Shown here: one piece after another, positions 35,076 through 47,150 of the stretch
Numbering within the stretch: position 1 is the stretch's first letter
Layout of the letters: each line of letters opens with the position of its first letter
Assembly (NCBI RefSeq): GCF_021134715.1
Contig: NC_060021.1
Coordinates: 4,588,001 to 4,652,000 of the forward strand
Origin: Daphnia pulex
Lineage: Eukaryota > Arthropoda > Branchiopoda > Diplostraca > Daphniidae
DNA: 64,000 nt
Direction: 5' to 3'
Position numbers and translations under genes: made by a program
Notes under the pieces: model-generated
Told to the model about the DNA's origin: nothing
Databases searched by the model: none
The model's input: the letters and a program-made list of their open reading frames with translations, nothing else

Positions 35076-37402
35076 GGAACTCAAGTCAAAACGTGGTTCC
35101 AAAATCAAAGAATGAAGCAAAAAAAAACAGCTATGTTGACAAGAGGACAAGAAACACAGTTGCAGTACTACGTATAATAAAACGATAGACTTACGTATAA
35201 TTCAAAAAATTGCAAATGAGCTTCTTTGAAAAACTGGAAAACAAGGCTCCAAACGTTGTACAATCCAAAAATATCCAATGATTGTGCGGACAATATCACC
35301 ATAGAAATTTAATCGCCGGGGAAGCTACCTGTGGCTTGAAAGAAAAGAGGTGATGGATGTTGCTTGTCCATCTTGTTACAGCGTTGTTTGTTAAGGTTGA
35401 AGGTTGACCGAGGAGCGGGGCAAAGGAAAGCGGCCGCCAGCGCGATAGGGAATAAAGTGTAGTCGGATGCGTTGCTAGAGATGTTTGTTTGCTGCTGCTG
35501 TAATCCACTACTTCCGCCACTGGACAACAGCATTTCGTAGCACCAATTATTCATCTCCGATGAGCTGTTAGATGACATGTGGCGATTGAATGTCGAATCT
35601 CTGCTTGTAGGAATGTCTCCGAACGATTGCTAATTTTTCAAAGGTCGATTTGACTTGTGTGAATCAACGGTTGAAGCCTAATTTCTGATTCTTTTCAGAC
35701 TATTTATTCAAAGAATACAAATTTCTTACCTTGAGTCGGTGAAAAGGGATATCCTCTGAGAAAGGAGGTCTTTGGTTTTGATGGGTGATTAACTGATCCA
35801 TGGGATTCCATGGTTTTGTAAAACCTACGCGAAATGGCTTACTCTGGTGTCTCTTAGGTAACCACCGTGACGAAGCAGCTAGCGTCAAAAACATCTGTTA
35901 TCGAAGTGTTCAATGATGTGCCCGTCGACGGGAAACCCCGTTGAACGAGAGACGCAACTAATACACACAACTTGTGTGTGTGAAAAACGGGCATACAAAG
36001 AAGGTGGAACATCATCGCGGAAGTTGTGTAAGGCACAACCAATCCGGAAGTCCAATCGATTCGTCCACGAGCCAATCCACAGACGAGAGGAAGCTGATCG
36101 GTGATTTTATTTGTTCGCCTTGGACTTGGGCCATAAAAAACGGGAAGCCTTTCATGGCTGCGCGTGATAAAGCGCAGCACGGCAAGAACCTTCGCAGCTA
36201 GAGAGTATATACCTAACTCGCTACATCGCAGAAGTTCACGAATCTACACGCAACCCCACGAATCCTTTGCTTTTTGACTATTTCACTTTTTTGTGCTGAT
36301 TTGTAATGACGTCATCATTTCTTTGACACAGTCGAAATATCCACGATTAGTAAGAAATAAAAAAATGGAATTGAGGTTCCAAAATGAAATATTTTGTAGT
36401 ATGCACAGCGGCGACTGGGTACTTAATTTACCTATTAAAGTTTGCTACTCTTCTTATAAATTTTGTGTAGAAAGAAGTATAGCAGTACTGAAATACATTT
36501 CTACTTGAATTTTTTTAGCATACTTATCCATATTGAATTATCGATTTAAATAAATCAAATAATTTTAGCCTTTTTCCCCATAGACCTCACTGAATGGATG
36601 AATCTTCTGCTTCGTAGTCGGACAATGTTCCAACACACCGATTTAGATATTATATTAGTGTAATATATAATATATGAATCAATGCATGCAGTTTGTACTG
36701 GAAAAATTTCATGATTATTGTTGGAAAATCTGCTGACGTAGTTAAACGGGAAAAAATTCACATATAATTCAAGTATAGATAAAAAACTTTGAATTTTCCT
36801 CCTCCGCTTTCTTATGACTTTGAATAAGAATGAAGAAAAAACAGATATCACCCTGTAAATAAAAAAAAATAGCGTCCATTTTTAAATAATTTTTTTTTTT
36901 CGAAAACTAAAATTTTTTTTGCAATAAAATTTTAAGTAAATTTGATGGCTTTAAATATGAATAAGGTACTTAATTTTCTAAGTAATCAGAAAATTGGCCA
37001 ATTTTCAGTAGTATAAAATGAAAATTCCGCCCACTTAATTTAACTACCCAAAAATGAACGTAAACTCCTGAAAAAGACGAGATTTAAGTACTTTGATCGC
37101 CACACACTGTGTGTATGGCATTTATTTCAGTTTTTTTGGAATACGTAGTAACGAATAAAAACGCAGAAGACTGTTCAAGAAGAAAAAGATTTTAAAATTA
37201 AATAGGAAAATCACTCACGGCTCACTATACGTACCAGAATCAACACACCAATAGCAAAAAAAAAAATTAAAAATATAATCAGTTGAAAAAAAAATGAAAA
37301 AGAAATAATAATGAAAAGAAGAATGAAAAAGATAATTAACGGTCAAAATTTATTGCGTTGGGGTTTTCTTGCCAAATCGCATGTTTCAAATTCGGGCTCT
37401 AT
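35076..37402 (-). pseudogene. Rearranged inverted duplicate of bsh (promoter, exons 1-2, part of homeodomain)
   Basis: Bases 35173-36402 match the reverse complement of 12196 down to about 10955. After a 710-base insertion, 37113-37402 match about 10945 down to 10665. Minus-strand exon 1 (near 35810-35727) has lost 2 bases inside the EH1 motif, shifting frame after KTSFL. Exon 2 (35578 down) still reads NNWCYEMLLSSGGSSGLQQQ. A homeodomain helix-3 piece lies at 35076-35172 in the opposite orientation (plus strand, [12 protein letters not shown], with one conserved R changed to Q) and abuts the rest, so the copy was inverted internally. It cannot encode a homeoprotein. Confidence 0.9.
36403..37112. 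mobile_element. MITE-like insertion in the bsh duplicate, 710 bases
   Basis: Comparison with the parent sequence at 10945-10960 shows that this block is extra. Its ends carry imperfect inverted repeats (CACAGCGGCGA...TACTTAA and, reversed, CACAGTGTGTGGCGATC...TACTTAA), and GTAT flanks both sides. The interior is AT-rich without a gene. Confidence 0.6.
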
Positions 37403-38488
37403 TCTCTCTAAGAAGAGATGTCAAGGAAAAGTAGGCAATTGTCATTTTTTCCGTTGACATTGTTGTCATGTAACCAGCTCCGAGACATTATGTCAAGAAA
37501 AAAGTTGACACAATGGCTTGCATCTTACCGGGTGCTAAACCTTCTCATTGTATCGAAAAAAAGGGATGCAAGTACCGGTTATAGTCACCCTCACTCTAAC
37601 TCTTCATTTTTACCTCATCACCCACCTCCCTTGCCTCATATTCTTTCCCACCACCCACCACCACCCTCCGATTAGGTTACAGACATCAAAAATTTTATTT
37701 ATAAGCCTTTTAACTTTTTGAAATTTTTTTGTTTATCGTTGCGACGTTTGATACTCAAGAACAACTTGACATACTATTATTTGCTCAGTACGCTATCGAC
37801 GGAGCTATAGTTCCTTGTTAATATTGAAATACATCACATTAGAGATGTTTCGCGTTTGGTATGGACTCAGAAAATTTTTCAGTTTCACACTATCTGTCAC
37901 AACAATAAGCCTTGTGTATGTGATTTGAATGGCTAAGAACTATACTCTTTATCTTTGTAGACTATTTATTATTATGACAAGGAATAGTTTCATGATGATT
38001 GCGTCGTTAATAAGTCAATCGAACGGCCAAAACCGTCATTACTTTACACATAGGCCTGTTGGGCTTGATTACGATCGTTAGTTGATTGTATGATGACAGT
38101 TGGGGTGGGTGGGTTGAATAGAATTCAGCCCATGGCATGTCACCCACTTTCACCCTTCTTCCCACCCTTTTGCAGCAAGCCTGCTAAGCCGCCCACCGAC
38201 AAGAGAAAAACAAAACAAAGGACGAGGTCAGCACCAAGAGAAAACAGACGAGTAGGTGGGGAGTAATAAAAGCCGACAAAAGAAAATAGTCGAATACAAA
38301 AAAAATCTTTCCCTTACTGTTGCGTATGGATATCGCCACATTTTTAAACATACATTTGCTGTCCCTTCCCAATCAAGGGTTGAGATGATTCCATATTCCC
38401 ACAGTTTCCTGCAACGAACATTAAGGAAAGAGAATGAAAAATGCAAAGCGGAAAGAATTAGCCCATTATATTGTCTAAGTGTCAAGGA
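37403..38488. other. Intergenic stretch, no supported gene
   Basis: It contains C-rich CCACC runs near 37620-37670 and 38140-38175 and short unsupported frames. Nothing else is seen. Confidence 0.35.
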
Positions 38489-39590
38489 TTATATGACCAA
38501 TATGACAAGAAAAAGCGGTTGACAATTTTTGTCAACGTTTTTCTTCACATGTCTTTTTAAAGAGATTGGATCAACTTCGCCATCAACGGGTCTTCTTACA
38601 TCAAGGTACGTGTGTGCGTAAACTTGGTCGATACCGATTAAAAGTTCAACCAACGAAGTGTCAATTGGTGGAAGGGTGAGATCGTCAAGATGACTCCAAT
38701 TCTTCTTTAACAGCGGCCAATTAATTTTACGACAGGAAAGATTAATTTGAGGAACAACGAACACGTCTGTTGTTTTGACGATACCATTTAAAGCTTTGAG
38801 ATGGTATGATACAATTTCAGAATTCTTTTCAACAGGCAGGACGGTTTGGCCTGAAACCTGTAATTTCATAGCCAGAGATCGTGTTGCCAAAGTGGGTTCG
38901 CTGCCTGGATCTAGAATTTCAAACGATCTGACGCTGATATTACCTTTGATTTCTGTAACGGGAAATTTTGCTAAAAGTATAGGCTGGAGTTTTGTTTTGG
39001 GAGTAGCACGGATCATGAGTACGTCAGTTAAAATTTTACCTTTCTTTTTGGGAATTGTTGGTCGGCACCATGGAGTAACGTGTGATGAGCTTGACCGCAG
39101 GTCTGGCATTTCATGTTCGGGCGTCAACAGTCTGGTCCATAATCCACTTTTGTGAGGCATTTAAAGCAATAGATGTTGTCAGCTACAAGGGGAGGGCGTT
39201 CATTGATTGACATTCGTTTGAATGTGTTGCAGAAGTCAAGACGATGGCCTGGTCTTTCGTTGCAGGTCGAGCATTGAGGAATGGGCAGCCTGTTTGTTTT
39301 TTGGAGTGATCGATTGCATAAGAATGGTGGGGCCAGGAGAAGTGCCGTCGATGGTTTTCCCGGAACCGTTCTGGTGTTGACGGTATCCACTACTTTTGCT
39401 TTGGCCATAGTTCGTTTGTTGCTGACGAAGAGTGTAGGGGGCTCTTTGATTAGGGGTTCGTACCACGGTTTTCCTCAGCGCCGACTGCAACATTAATCCA
39501 GTTATCGAAATCTCTGAGAGATGGGAGATTTGGTCTTAATGTGTAAGCGAACTTCCCCCAGTCAATTTGAAGTTGTGGTTGGAGTTTGGA
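38489..39590 (-). pseudogene. Fragment of a BEL/Pao gag-protease polyprotein
   Basis: Reading the minus strand from about 39590: WGKFAYTLRPNLPSLRDFDN (gag), zinc-knuckle cysteines (CSTCNERPGHRLDFC, then CFKCLTK), then a protease-like DUF1758 region. That region includes FEILDPGSEPTLATRSLA near 38920 and LLIGIDQVYAH near 38640. Frames change near 39160 and 39240. Reverse transcriptase, integrase and LTRs were not found next to it. It is distinct from the intact BEL element at 51.5 kb. Confidence 0.75.
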
Positions 39591-39615
39591 TGCTAGAGAA
39601 CCGTGGAGTGACCAA

Positions 39616-39728
39616 ATTCACAGAGAATTGGCCCGAGTGAAGAAAGAGGAGAGGAGAAAAGTATGGGCCTCCTTTTTTCATACTTTCCTTTTTCTTCCTT
39701 TTCTTCCCTCGGGCCAATTCTCTGTGGA
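39616..39728. repeat. Compact hairpin / foldback repeat
   Basis: CACAGAGAATTGGCCCGAG at about 39618 is repeated in reverse complement ending near 39726. The purine-rich then pyrimidine-rich interior also pairs, giving ~50-base arms around a short loop. It may be a small foldback MITE. Confidence 0.65.
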
Positions 39729-40384
39729 TTCGGTCGCGAAAAGAGTAAACAAAAGGGAAAACATTTTTTTTAAATAAAAGAAATATGATGTGGAAACACA
39801 AAATGCTACACATACTAACCAAGATACGTAGCAATAAACTGACGCAAAACAAATTACAAAAAATAACACACTTATTCACAAAATCCACTTTGTATTGGGA
39901 AAATCACACTTTCATCCATTACAAGCAACGCAAAACAACCTGATAAAATGGCGGACATCGAAATAATTGACATCGCGTTTTAGTATTTACGACTTTGAAT
40001 TTGGATCCATAATTGGGGAGAAAATTAACAAAATTTTAATGCCATTTCTGACAAAGGTGCCGTTAGACGGCACTTTGTCTAATAAACTATGAGTTATTGC
40101 ATTTTTATTTCATAAAATATCAATTGAAAGAAGCAGAGTCTTGACATTCCGACCGACTGACATGCAACGCCAAATCGGAGATTCTTTTTTTGTTCAATGG
40201 TTAACGTTAACAAGAACTAATTAAAGCATTTTTTCCCTGCTAAAGTTTCCCTGGTATCGCCAAAGAGCATCCTAATGGGATTTTAAATGAGTTAAATTTA
40301 ACCTAGTCGCAAAAGAGTATTAACTGTTCCTGTTAAAGAGAGAATTCCCAGTTAACAAAATTACGAGAGATTCAAATCCAAGTG

Positions 40385-43080
40385 GTTTTTTCTTCGGCCA
40401 CAATGCCTTCGGCCTTGAGGCGTTTCAGCATTGGCCTGTAAATATCCTGGGTCAAGGACAAGACCATGCCCTTGCCACGGTCTACCAGGAGAGGTAGCCA
40501 AACGCCCTATCTGTGTGGCTAGCCAGAATAGTCAAGGGACCCGGAAGCTTCAATGAAAATGCCACTTGGATTTCGGGCTTAGCTTGGTCACTAGCTGTGT
40601 GTGACGCATAGTCTTCCTCTCCTTCTGTGTATTCGTAGAATCCCACCCTCAGCCACCAGCGGCGATTGACGACAATGGCAGCATTAGAGTGTTGTGGCCA
40701 GGCTACGCCCGTGATCTTAGCGGCAAATTAGGAAAACTTCAAGGTTCCATGGATATTCTGCTACCATGGCGTTTGGCTACCTCTCCTGGTAGACCGTGCC
40801 CTTGCGTTGAATTTCACCTTCCATCAACATTTTGGTGGCAATGACAGCAAGAGAATCCCACGGTGTGGGCCAGGTCAGAGAATAGTCTGTGCTGCTAGAT
40901 TGGCCGTAACAAACCAAATTAATTCCCCACAATTTGTGGCGTTGATCCAGCTACAAGATTTCGACTTCGTGAGAGTGAGACGTCGTAAGAACAAAATTTC
41001 CGGGCCTTTCATTCTATGAAACACAGAGGAATTATGTAAAAATATTTCGAAATTTATTTTAAAAATTTCTCTTTTATTTTTTAAACTGTTGTCCTTGTGC
41101 TGTTCGGCGTCGTAGAGGCAAAACTGATTGTTGATGGTGGTGCATTCGTTCATAAACTCGATCGAACCTCAGGGGTCGGAAACTTGGATTTAAACAGCAT
41201 AATCAGCAACAAATAGAGCCAACTCATTAATCGTGCAAAATTGCAAAAACAACACAAAAAAGAAATCTGATTTACTGATGTCGCAAATGGCAAGAAGCCG
41301 TTGTGGCAGAGTTGGTGAGCCGAGTGACGTCTGCACCCAGGGAAGGTGACTCTGAGCCGAGCGGATGAGTACTTTGGAATCCGGAATGGTGATGAGCTTT
41401 GGCAAGATGCGAGCCCAATAGATTCGTTGATTATAACCGAAGCGTAAAGAGAAATCTAGCAATAAATGTGGGGAGCACTTTAGTTGTTGTTGTTGAACGA
41501 CTGGGACGGTTGGTTTTTCACATTTTTGCTAAAGACGGAGATGTAACGGCTGGGATATTCGTCGTACTCTTTGGCGTCAAAAGACCCGCCATTAATGCCA
41601 ATGAGATGATCGCGCCGGCTGACTTCGCAGGCGTAAATTTTGTTCGTGGCTCCGTGATCGGCCACCTTTTGCAACATGTCCGGGGGGACGTTCTCGTGCA
41701 GAAAATAAAAAAAAAAAAAAAAAAAACGGGTGGAAATAATCCTCCCTGTTACCACAAATAAATAAACTGTAAAAAAAACGTGAGGGCGAGTGAGAATAAT
41801 CATCCTGTTGCAATTAAGATAGACGTTATTTACCTTGTAGATTTCTTGAGCACCTTACGAGCAATTGCCTAGTCAAAAGGTCAAAGGACCAATGGATTTG
41901 GGCAACATGCCTATGGTGATCTCAAAACCAGTATCACGAACGGCTTGGCGAGCCATTCCCGAATTGCGATAACTGTGCGCTCAAGGAGTCCGGCAGTGCA
42001 GAGGGGAAATTTCCTTGGGTGTTGCCCCCCAAAAATTTTGAAATAAATAAACAATGAATAAACACGAGCTACCGGCAAGTAACAAAGTTCCAAAAGCCTA
42101 GGGGATATTTACCTTTTTTTAACAAAAACTCCCCAAATTTAAATGGTTCTGCAATCACCATAGTTGATGCACAACGCTCTAAAATCTCAAAAGTTGAATT
42201 TCCCACTAGATGTCATCACGCGAAGGACTGATTGTCCGGGGGTAGTTTTCACGGCTGACTTGGTTGCTAGATTTTTCTTAAAATTGTTTCGATTAAGGGT
42301 GCTATCCGTGGCCTCTCTTAGCACTAATTAGCTAGTGGCTATATAAGTGAAATTCACTCCCTTCTTTATATTTTCCTCCCCCGTACTATTCTACCTTTTC
42401 GTTTCCTTTTCTGCCTTTATTTCCAAATTTTTTCCAAAGACAACCAAGGACTTCCCTTTTTGCCTCTTGAGCTGGGGAACCAAAATATTTTTCCAATGCT
42501 GCACTGCTGGACCCCTTGTGTGCGCTTGTCCAATATGCTAATGACCAGTTTGTAGAGAGAGAGAGAAAAAAGGAACAAGTTTTTGAACAAATGGCACAAA
42601 CAAAACCTGCGAATCTTTAAAATGCTAATCCTCACCATGAACGGGGTGTGGTGTCCGAGGGCCAAGAGTCGTAGACCTAGATCGTGAAGAATATTGATCA
42701 TGCCGGCCACACAAGCGTACTTGCTGAAAGCCACAACACGCAGGCCGTTTGCATCCACCATTTTCTCGTTGTCAACCAGTCGGATATTCTACGGAAAACG
42801 AAATAATGAAGCGAATATAACAATTGCGGGACCACCAATAAAAGGATACCTTTTCCAACATTGCGTCCAGCAAAGGCATGTTGGCTTCCTGAGCCTTGAT
42901 TGTGTGGGAGAAGAAACAATAGGTCTTGTTGGGTAGCAAACAGTCGATGGGGATTTGCTTGACTCCTACGATGACGGGTGCATTTTTTATGTCTTCCTGG
43001 GTGATTGCTCCGGCATTTGCATAACCCATCATGGGGTAAGATCTTCTGTTGGAGGGTTGAACAAGAACCTTCACCCATAT
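40385..43080 (-). pseudogene. AASS (lysine-ketoglutarate reductase/saccharopine dehydrogenase) pseudogene
   Basis: Minus-strand blocks follow AASS order. From 43074: KVLVQPSNRRSYPMMGYANA, KTYCFFSHTIKAQEANMPLL. After a good intron: [20 protein letters not shown] and [14 protein letters not shown] (to ~42636). Then [15 protein letters not shown] and [11 protein letters not shown] near 41960-41880, ENVPPDMLQKVADHG near 41690, IYWARILPKL near 41415 and MNECTTINNQFCLYDAEQH near 41150. The C-terminus is LAVIATKMLMEGEI near 40830 and LKRLKAEGIVAEEK near 40400. The middle of the second enzyme domain is missing. A stop follows GPLTF and frames change often. AASS starts lysine breakdown in mitochondria; this copy cannot function. 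Confidence 0.85.
40475..40798. mobile_element. Small inverted-repeat transposon inside the AASS pseudogene, carrying a coding-like segment
   Basis: GGTCTACCAGGAGAGGTAGC at about 40479 is repeated in reverse complement at about 40776-40795 (arms near 28 bases), and TGCCCTTGC flanks both ends as a likely 9-base target duplication. It interrupts AASS between the C-terminal GEIQRKG and LKRLKAEG pieces. Inside, the minus strand is open for about 70 codons (WPQHSNAAIVVNRRWWLRVG, YTEGEEDYASHTASDQAKPE), which looks like captured coding sequence. I do not recognise the source. Confidence 0.65.
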
Positions 43081-44480
43081 TTTACTAATAAGCCCCTTCT
43101 AGATGCTCCAGTGTTACGTGTGTGTGTGTTGATATTCAACTGGGAATCTTTCTCCTCACTTTGGCGCAGGGAGTCGGAGACGTGGGGTGGATTCGTGATT
43201 GCTGGAGAAACTTCTCTCATTATTCATACTTATGGCGTGACACATTACACATTAAACTCTTACGTAATGCCACAACACTCGGAAAACAGGAAAATTTCGG
43301 GCGTACGATCAAACAAATATTTAAAAAAAGCTAATACCCTCATGATAGTGGCGAAGGAGGGGAATATATGCTCGTCAACAAAGATAAAAGCTTCGGCGGA
43401 AGCGCTAAAGTGGCCGCTTTATCCCTTGCTATCCTTGCTCGTATTGAACAACTGGCCCTTCTTGGCATTCCACACGATCTGCTCGATCCAAAGGCGATTT
43501 TTATTATTTTTATTATTAGTAGTGGGATAGAAAACGCACCGTCGGGATCTTATCGTTGGAAATTTCAATTGCGTCATGAGCCAAATACTGATCAACGTCA
43601 TGAGCAAATATATTGGTAGTTAAATGGCTCAATCGATTTACTAACAAACATAACAACTACGTAGTTGAATGATTCCTTCGGCAATGAAATCAGCAAAGAA
43701 GCAGTCCTCAAATTCTTTACTGTTTTCAAACGGGAAGGGGACAGGGACGTAAGGCATGGATCCAGATTCGAACAAACAATCGAAAATAGAATCATTTCTA
43801 GAGTAAAAACGCAATGTGAAATGTTTAATTCAAAGTATTCTACAATGTTCTTGTAGCAAGACTTCACAGAAAAAGCCAAAAAATGCTAATATGTAAAGTT
43901 CTTGCAGTCACTGATATTGGCCAAGTGTAACAATCAGCCAGTTATTATATCAACAGGCAGTTAAGATAATTGGGATATAAAGTTCACAATAGTTTTTGGG
44001 AGCGTCCGAGAAGTTACTTCGCGAAGATCACCATGGTGGATTTGAAGAAACAAACGAACAAAGGGTAGCCAGCCAGATTCAAAGCCAAGACATCAAAGTC
44101 TGAGAATAAATTATTTATATTAAGATAATATTAAAAAAGATGAGATAAATCATGAGCTACCCATAGAATACTACTGAACTCCTGTGATTCTTAAGCCCCA
44201 ATCAGGACAATTCTGCAACAATCCATTGACCATAGTCAATGCTCCTTGGGGGCGATCCTAATTTAGTAAGCATTGTAGCATTCCCTGTGCGATATTAAGA
44301 AAGAAAAATGAAAATTTCGCATATCATGCTGGCAAGAAAAAGGAAAATGAAACACACCTGATAAAATAAAAAAAAACCTAATTTTAAATATGACTTGTGA
44401 GGTGGGGAGAAGGGGGGGGCATATCACTCTTCATTCTTAGTTCAACAGTTGTTCTGTAACGTTGGAGCACTGAGTTGGAA
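43081..44480. other. Region upstream of the AASS pseudogene, no clear gene
   Basis: Short frames occur on both strands (for example minus-strand SGSMPYVPVPFPFENSKEF near 43760), but I could not assign them. Gene debris is possible. Confidence 0.3.
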
Positions 44481-44489
44481 AAATGTTTA

Positions 44490-45026
44490 TTACAGATTTT
44501 GAAATTACCCTCGTTAAAACACTTAACGCTGGACGGCATGGATGGCATGGATGACATGGTCATGCAACACTTTGAAAAATTGAAGGAGCAAAAAATGCAA
44601 AAACTGTCGTGGAACAAGCGTCTTTTTGCAGAGAGGTGCTCTACGTTCTGATAGACCACTCTCCAGCCTACGTAAAATCGGAAACGTGGACTCTGGTTTG
44701 TGAAATAATTCACAAGCAATCCAGATTACTTCACTGGGGTAAATATATAAAATAGGTTAATAAGTTACCTACCTAACTATCTTATCCTTAATTGTAACAG
44801 GAAAAGCCATTTAAAGAAGGGGAATGGAATCTCAAGAAAGGGTGCTTTCTGATGAAAGCTTTTTCAATCGTAAAGATTCAGGATGCAAAAGCCATGGATG
44901 GGGAATCCAAAAAAATTCTACTTTTCCAAAACAAGCCCAAGCGTCGAGGCAATAAACAGAGGAATCGACGTGTCCGTCGCAAAAATCAGAAGGTTAATAA
45001 AAAAAAGGTAAAAAAAAAAAATTAAA
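44490..45026 (+). pseudogene. Plus-strand decayed member of the unknown array-gene family
   Basis: The exon-1 homologue (about 44500-44737) is full of stops, but codons for AYVKSETWTLVCEIIH-like sequence and the GGGGTAAAT donor are recognisable. The exon-2 homologue (about 44801-45026) reads EKPFKEGEWNLKKGCFLMKA and then, without the array frameshift, through DAKAMDGESKKILLFQNKPK into the basic tail RRGNKQRNRRVRRKNQKVN. It therefore shows the unshifted reading of exon 2. Confidence 0.75.
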
Positions 45027-45289
45027 ATTTATCTCTTGAGTAATTTTTTTTTTAAATAGGGTTAATATTTAACAAGTAATACAAGCATCATTTCGATCTG
45101 CTTCTGTCTCAAAGACATAAAATAAATTTTTAAGGTATAGAAATAATTCACAACAGTAAGACGGACAGATAAGACGGATAACAAAACGGAACACAGATAA
45201 GACAACGACAACAAAACACACACACAAAAAATAATAATGCTGACAGAAGGGAACAACACAAAAAGCTAGTAATAAATAAAGTCGTCGTT

Positions 45290-46160
45290 GATGTTGTTAT
45301 GCCTTACAGCTCTTGCGGTCCGTGTGGTGAAAGGCGATAGAAGGGGCTTCGGCTCGAACTGCTGGATATCCTGATCGTTGCTTCCCGGGTTGTATGGCGC
45401 AGCTTCGGCTCCATCGTTCACTCCATAATCCGGAATCTACATTGGGTCGGTCTCTTCATCCAGATTTTCATACTCATCATCATCGTCGGGGCACCAATCC
45501 GTCTCACGCCGTGTGGAATATCGACGGATTTGGCTGTCGTGTGCATTAAAGTGACGCCAAAGACGCTTCTTTCTGTTGCATGGCAAGTATTCTACTGCAT
45601 AGCAGGTGGGAGATACCTTGCGGTAGACTTAGTATGGGCCTTCAAACCGTGGAATGAATTTTTTGGTTCTATCTTTTGTTTTCCGTCTTCGATCAGAACT
45701 AGTTCGCAAAGCTAAAAGGATGGATCAGACTTTCGGAGACGGTCGTAATTTAATTTGCTTTTCCGCTGGCGGATAAGAATTAGGCGGCGGGCTGGTTTTC
45801 GCCATCGAGATACCGCTACAATTCACTCTTCGTGCGTTCAGGGAGTAAAGTTTGGCCACGGAAACGCTGATTCTATTGCCATAACCGCCGGTCTACCGAA
45901 GACCAATTCAAAGTGAGTGATCTCGATAGTAGACGGCTTCGACGTATTTATAGAGAACACAGCTCTTGCGATTTTCTCATCCCAATCCAAGTGTTTAAAA
46001 TTCACAAAAGCTGCTAGCGTAGAGGCGATTGATCTATTGATTTTTTCGACAAGCCCATTAGTTTCGGGATGCTCCGCTGAAAGACCCATGATGTCCGATT
46101 TCTGCGAGGATGTGAATATAGTATTCAAATCCGGTTTCAAACTTCGAAATCCCAATATTT
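45290..46160 (-). pseudogene. Ty3/Gypsy integrase C-terminal fragment
   Basis: The minus strand from 46155 encodes SAEHPETNGLVEKINRSIAS and WDEKIARAVFSINTSKP, the end of the integrase core. Then come KFIPRFEGPY (followed by a stop), RKVSPTCYAVEYLP and LWRHFNAHDSQIRRYSTRRE, an integrase C-terminal SH3/chromo-like module, with an acidic tail near 45480. The rest of pol, gag and the LTRs are missing. Confidence 0.8.
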
Positions 46161-46269
46161 GTCTAAATTTTAAGTAAAAGGAAATAATATTTGTATTAAA
46201 ATTTTAGTTTAGGCTCATGTTTTAGCTAACTAGTTTTAACTATTGTTTTATGTACCCTGTTTTTGTAGT

Positions 46270-47150
46270 GATTAATGTATGTAAAAGCTTTCACAGTTCA
46301 TAGTTTTAAGTCTCAGTTGATTGATTGAGATTTCAGTTTCAACAATTTTTAAGCAGACCATATTGAGCAGCAGTAAGTTATTGTAGGTTTGAGTTTGCAA
46401 TAATAGAGCGATTTTAGGCGCTTCTTTTTTAGTCCCTAAGTGAGTCCGAGGCACTGTATAACGGCATCGATAGCCCTCAGTGCAGAGTTGCACTGATTCC
46501 TAATGAGCAGGTTCCATTTTAGTTGTGGATCGAGTGTGAGGCCGAGGAAAGTTTCTGGCTTCGACGATGCAATCATAGCTTTCAAGATCTTGATTGGTTG
46601 AGTGTAAGGTGGTTCCTCTTGCGCAAACAGTCGAACATGATGAAGGTCGATCTTGCTGCGTTGATAGTTAGTTTTATTGACTGAAGCCACTCAACAAATA
46701 GGTTGTAGAATGTTTGCACGTTATGTGCTGCCTGGATTGGGTTCGTTATGGTACAGCTTACATTCAGGTCGTCAGGATTACAAAAGTGAACTTAAGATCA
46801 AATACCGTATCCATGAGTGTGATCCAGAGAAAGAAAGATCACTAGGTATAGGGGTATCCCTTACTTATCATTGCCTCTAGAGTTGCTGAGTGCAAAGTGC
46901 AGTCGAAGGCTGATTTAATTTTGAGGAAGACAGTCACGGGTATTTTCTTCGACGTATGAAGTTAGCGAGACCGCGGCCGTCTTCGCTGATCTTCCTTTTC
47001 TTAAGCTATGTTGAACGTTGCTGAACCACTTTTGTGCTTCTGCGATCTCTTCTAGTCTGGTGTGAATGATTCTTTCGAAAATTTTCCCCAGGCTGCTGAG
47101 GAGGCTGATTGGCCAGAATGACTGGCGAAGTTCTTCCTCATAATAAGGAC
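46270..47150 (-). pseudogene. Decayed non-LTR retrotransposon reverse transcriptase (Jockey/CR1-like)
   Basis: On the minus strand near 47130: FWPISLLSSLGKIFERIIHT and RLEEIAEAQKWFS, an RT motif. Near 46720: TFYNLFVEWLQSIKLTINA. Near 46560: FLGLTLDPQLKWN and CNSALRAIDAV, the thumb. Frames shift between blocks and the catalytic FADD-type region is lost. Confidence 0.75.

Noticed and set aside
43419-43879. Minus-strand frames upstream of the AASS pseudogene considered as more AASS exons
   Set aside because: The translations do not match the AASS N-terminus and no splice path to 43074 was found.
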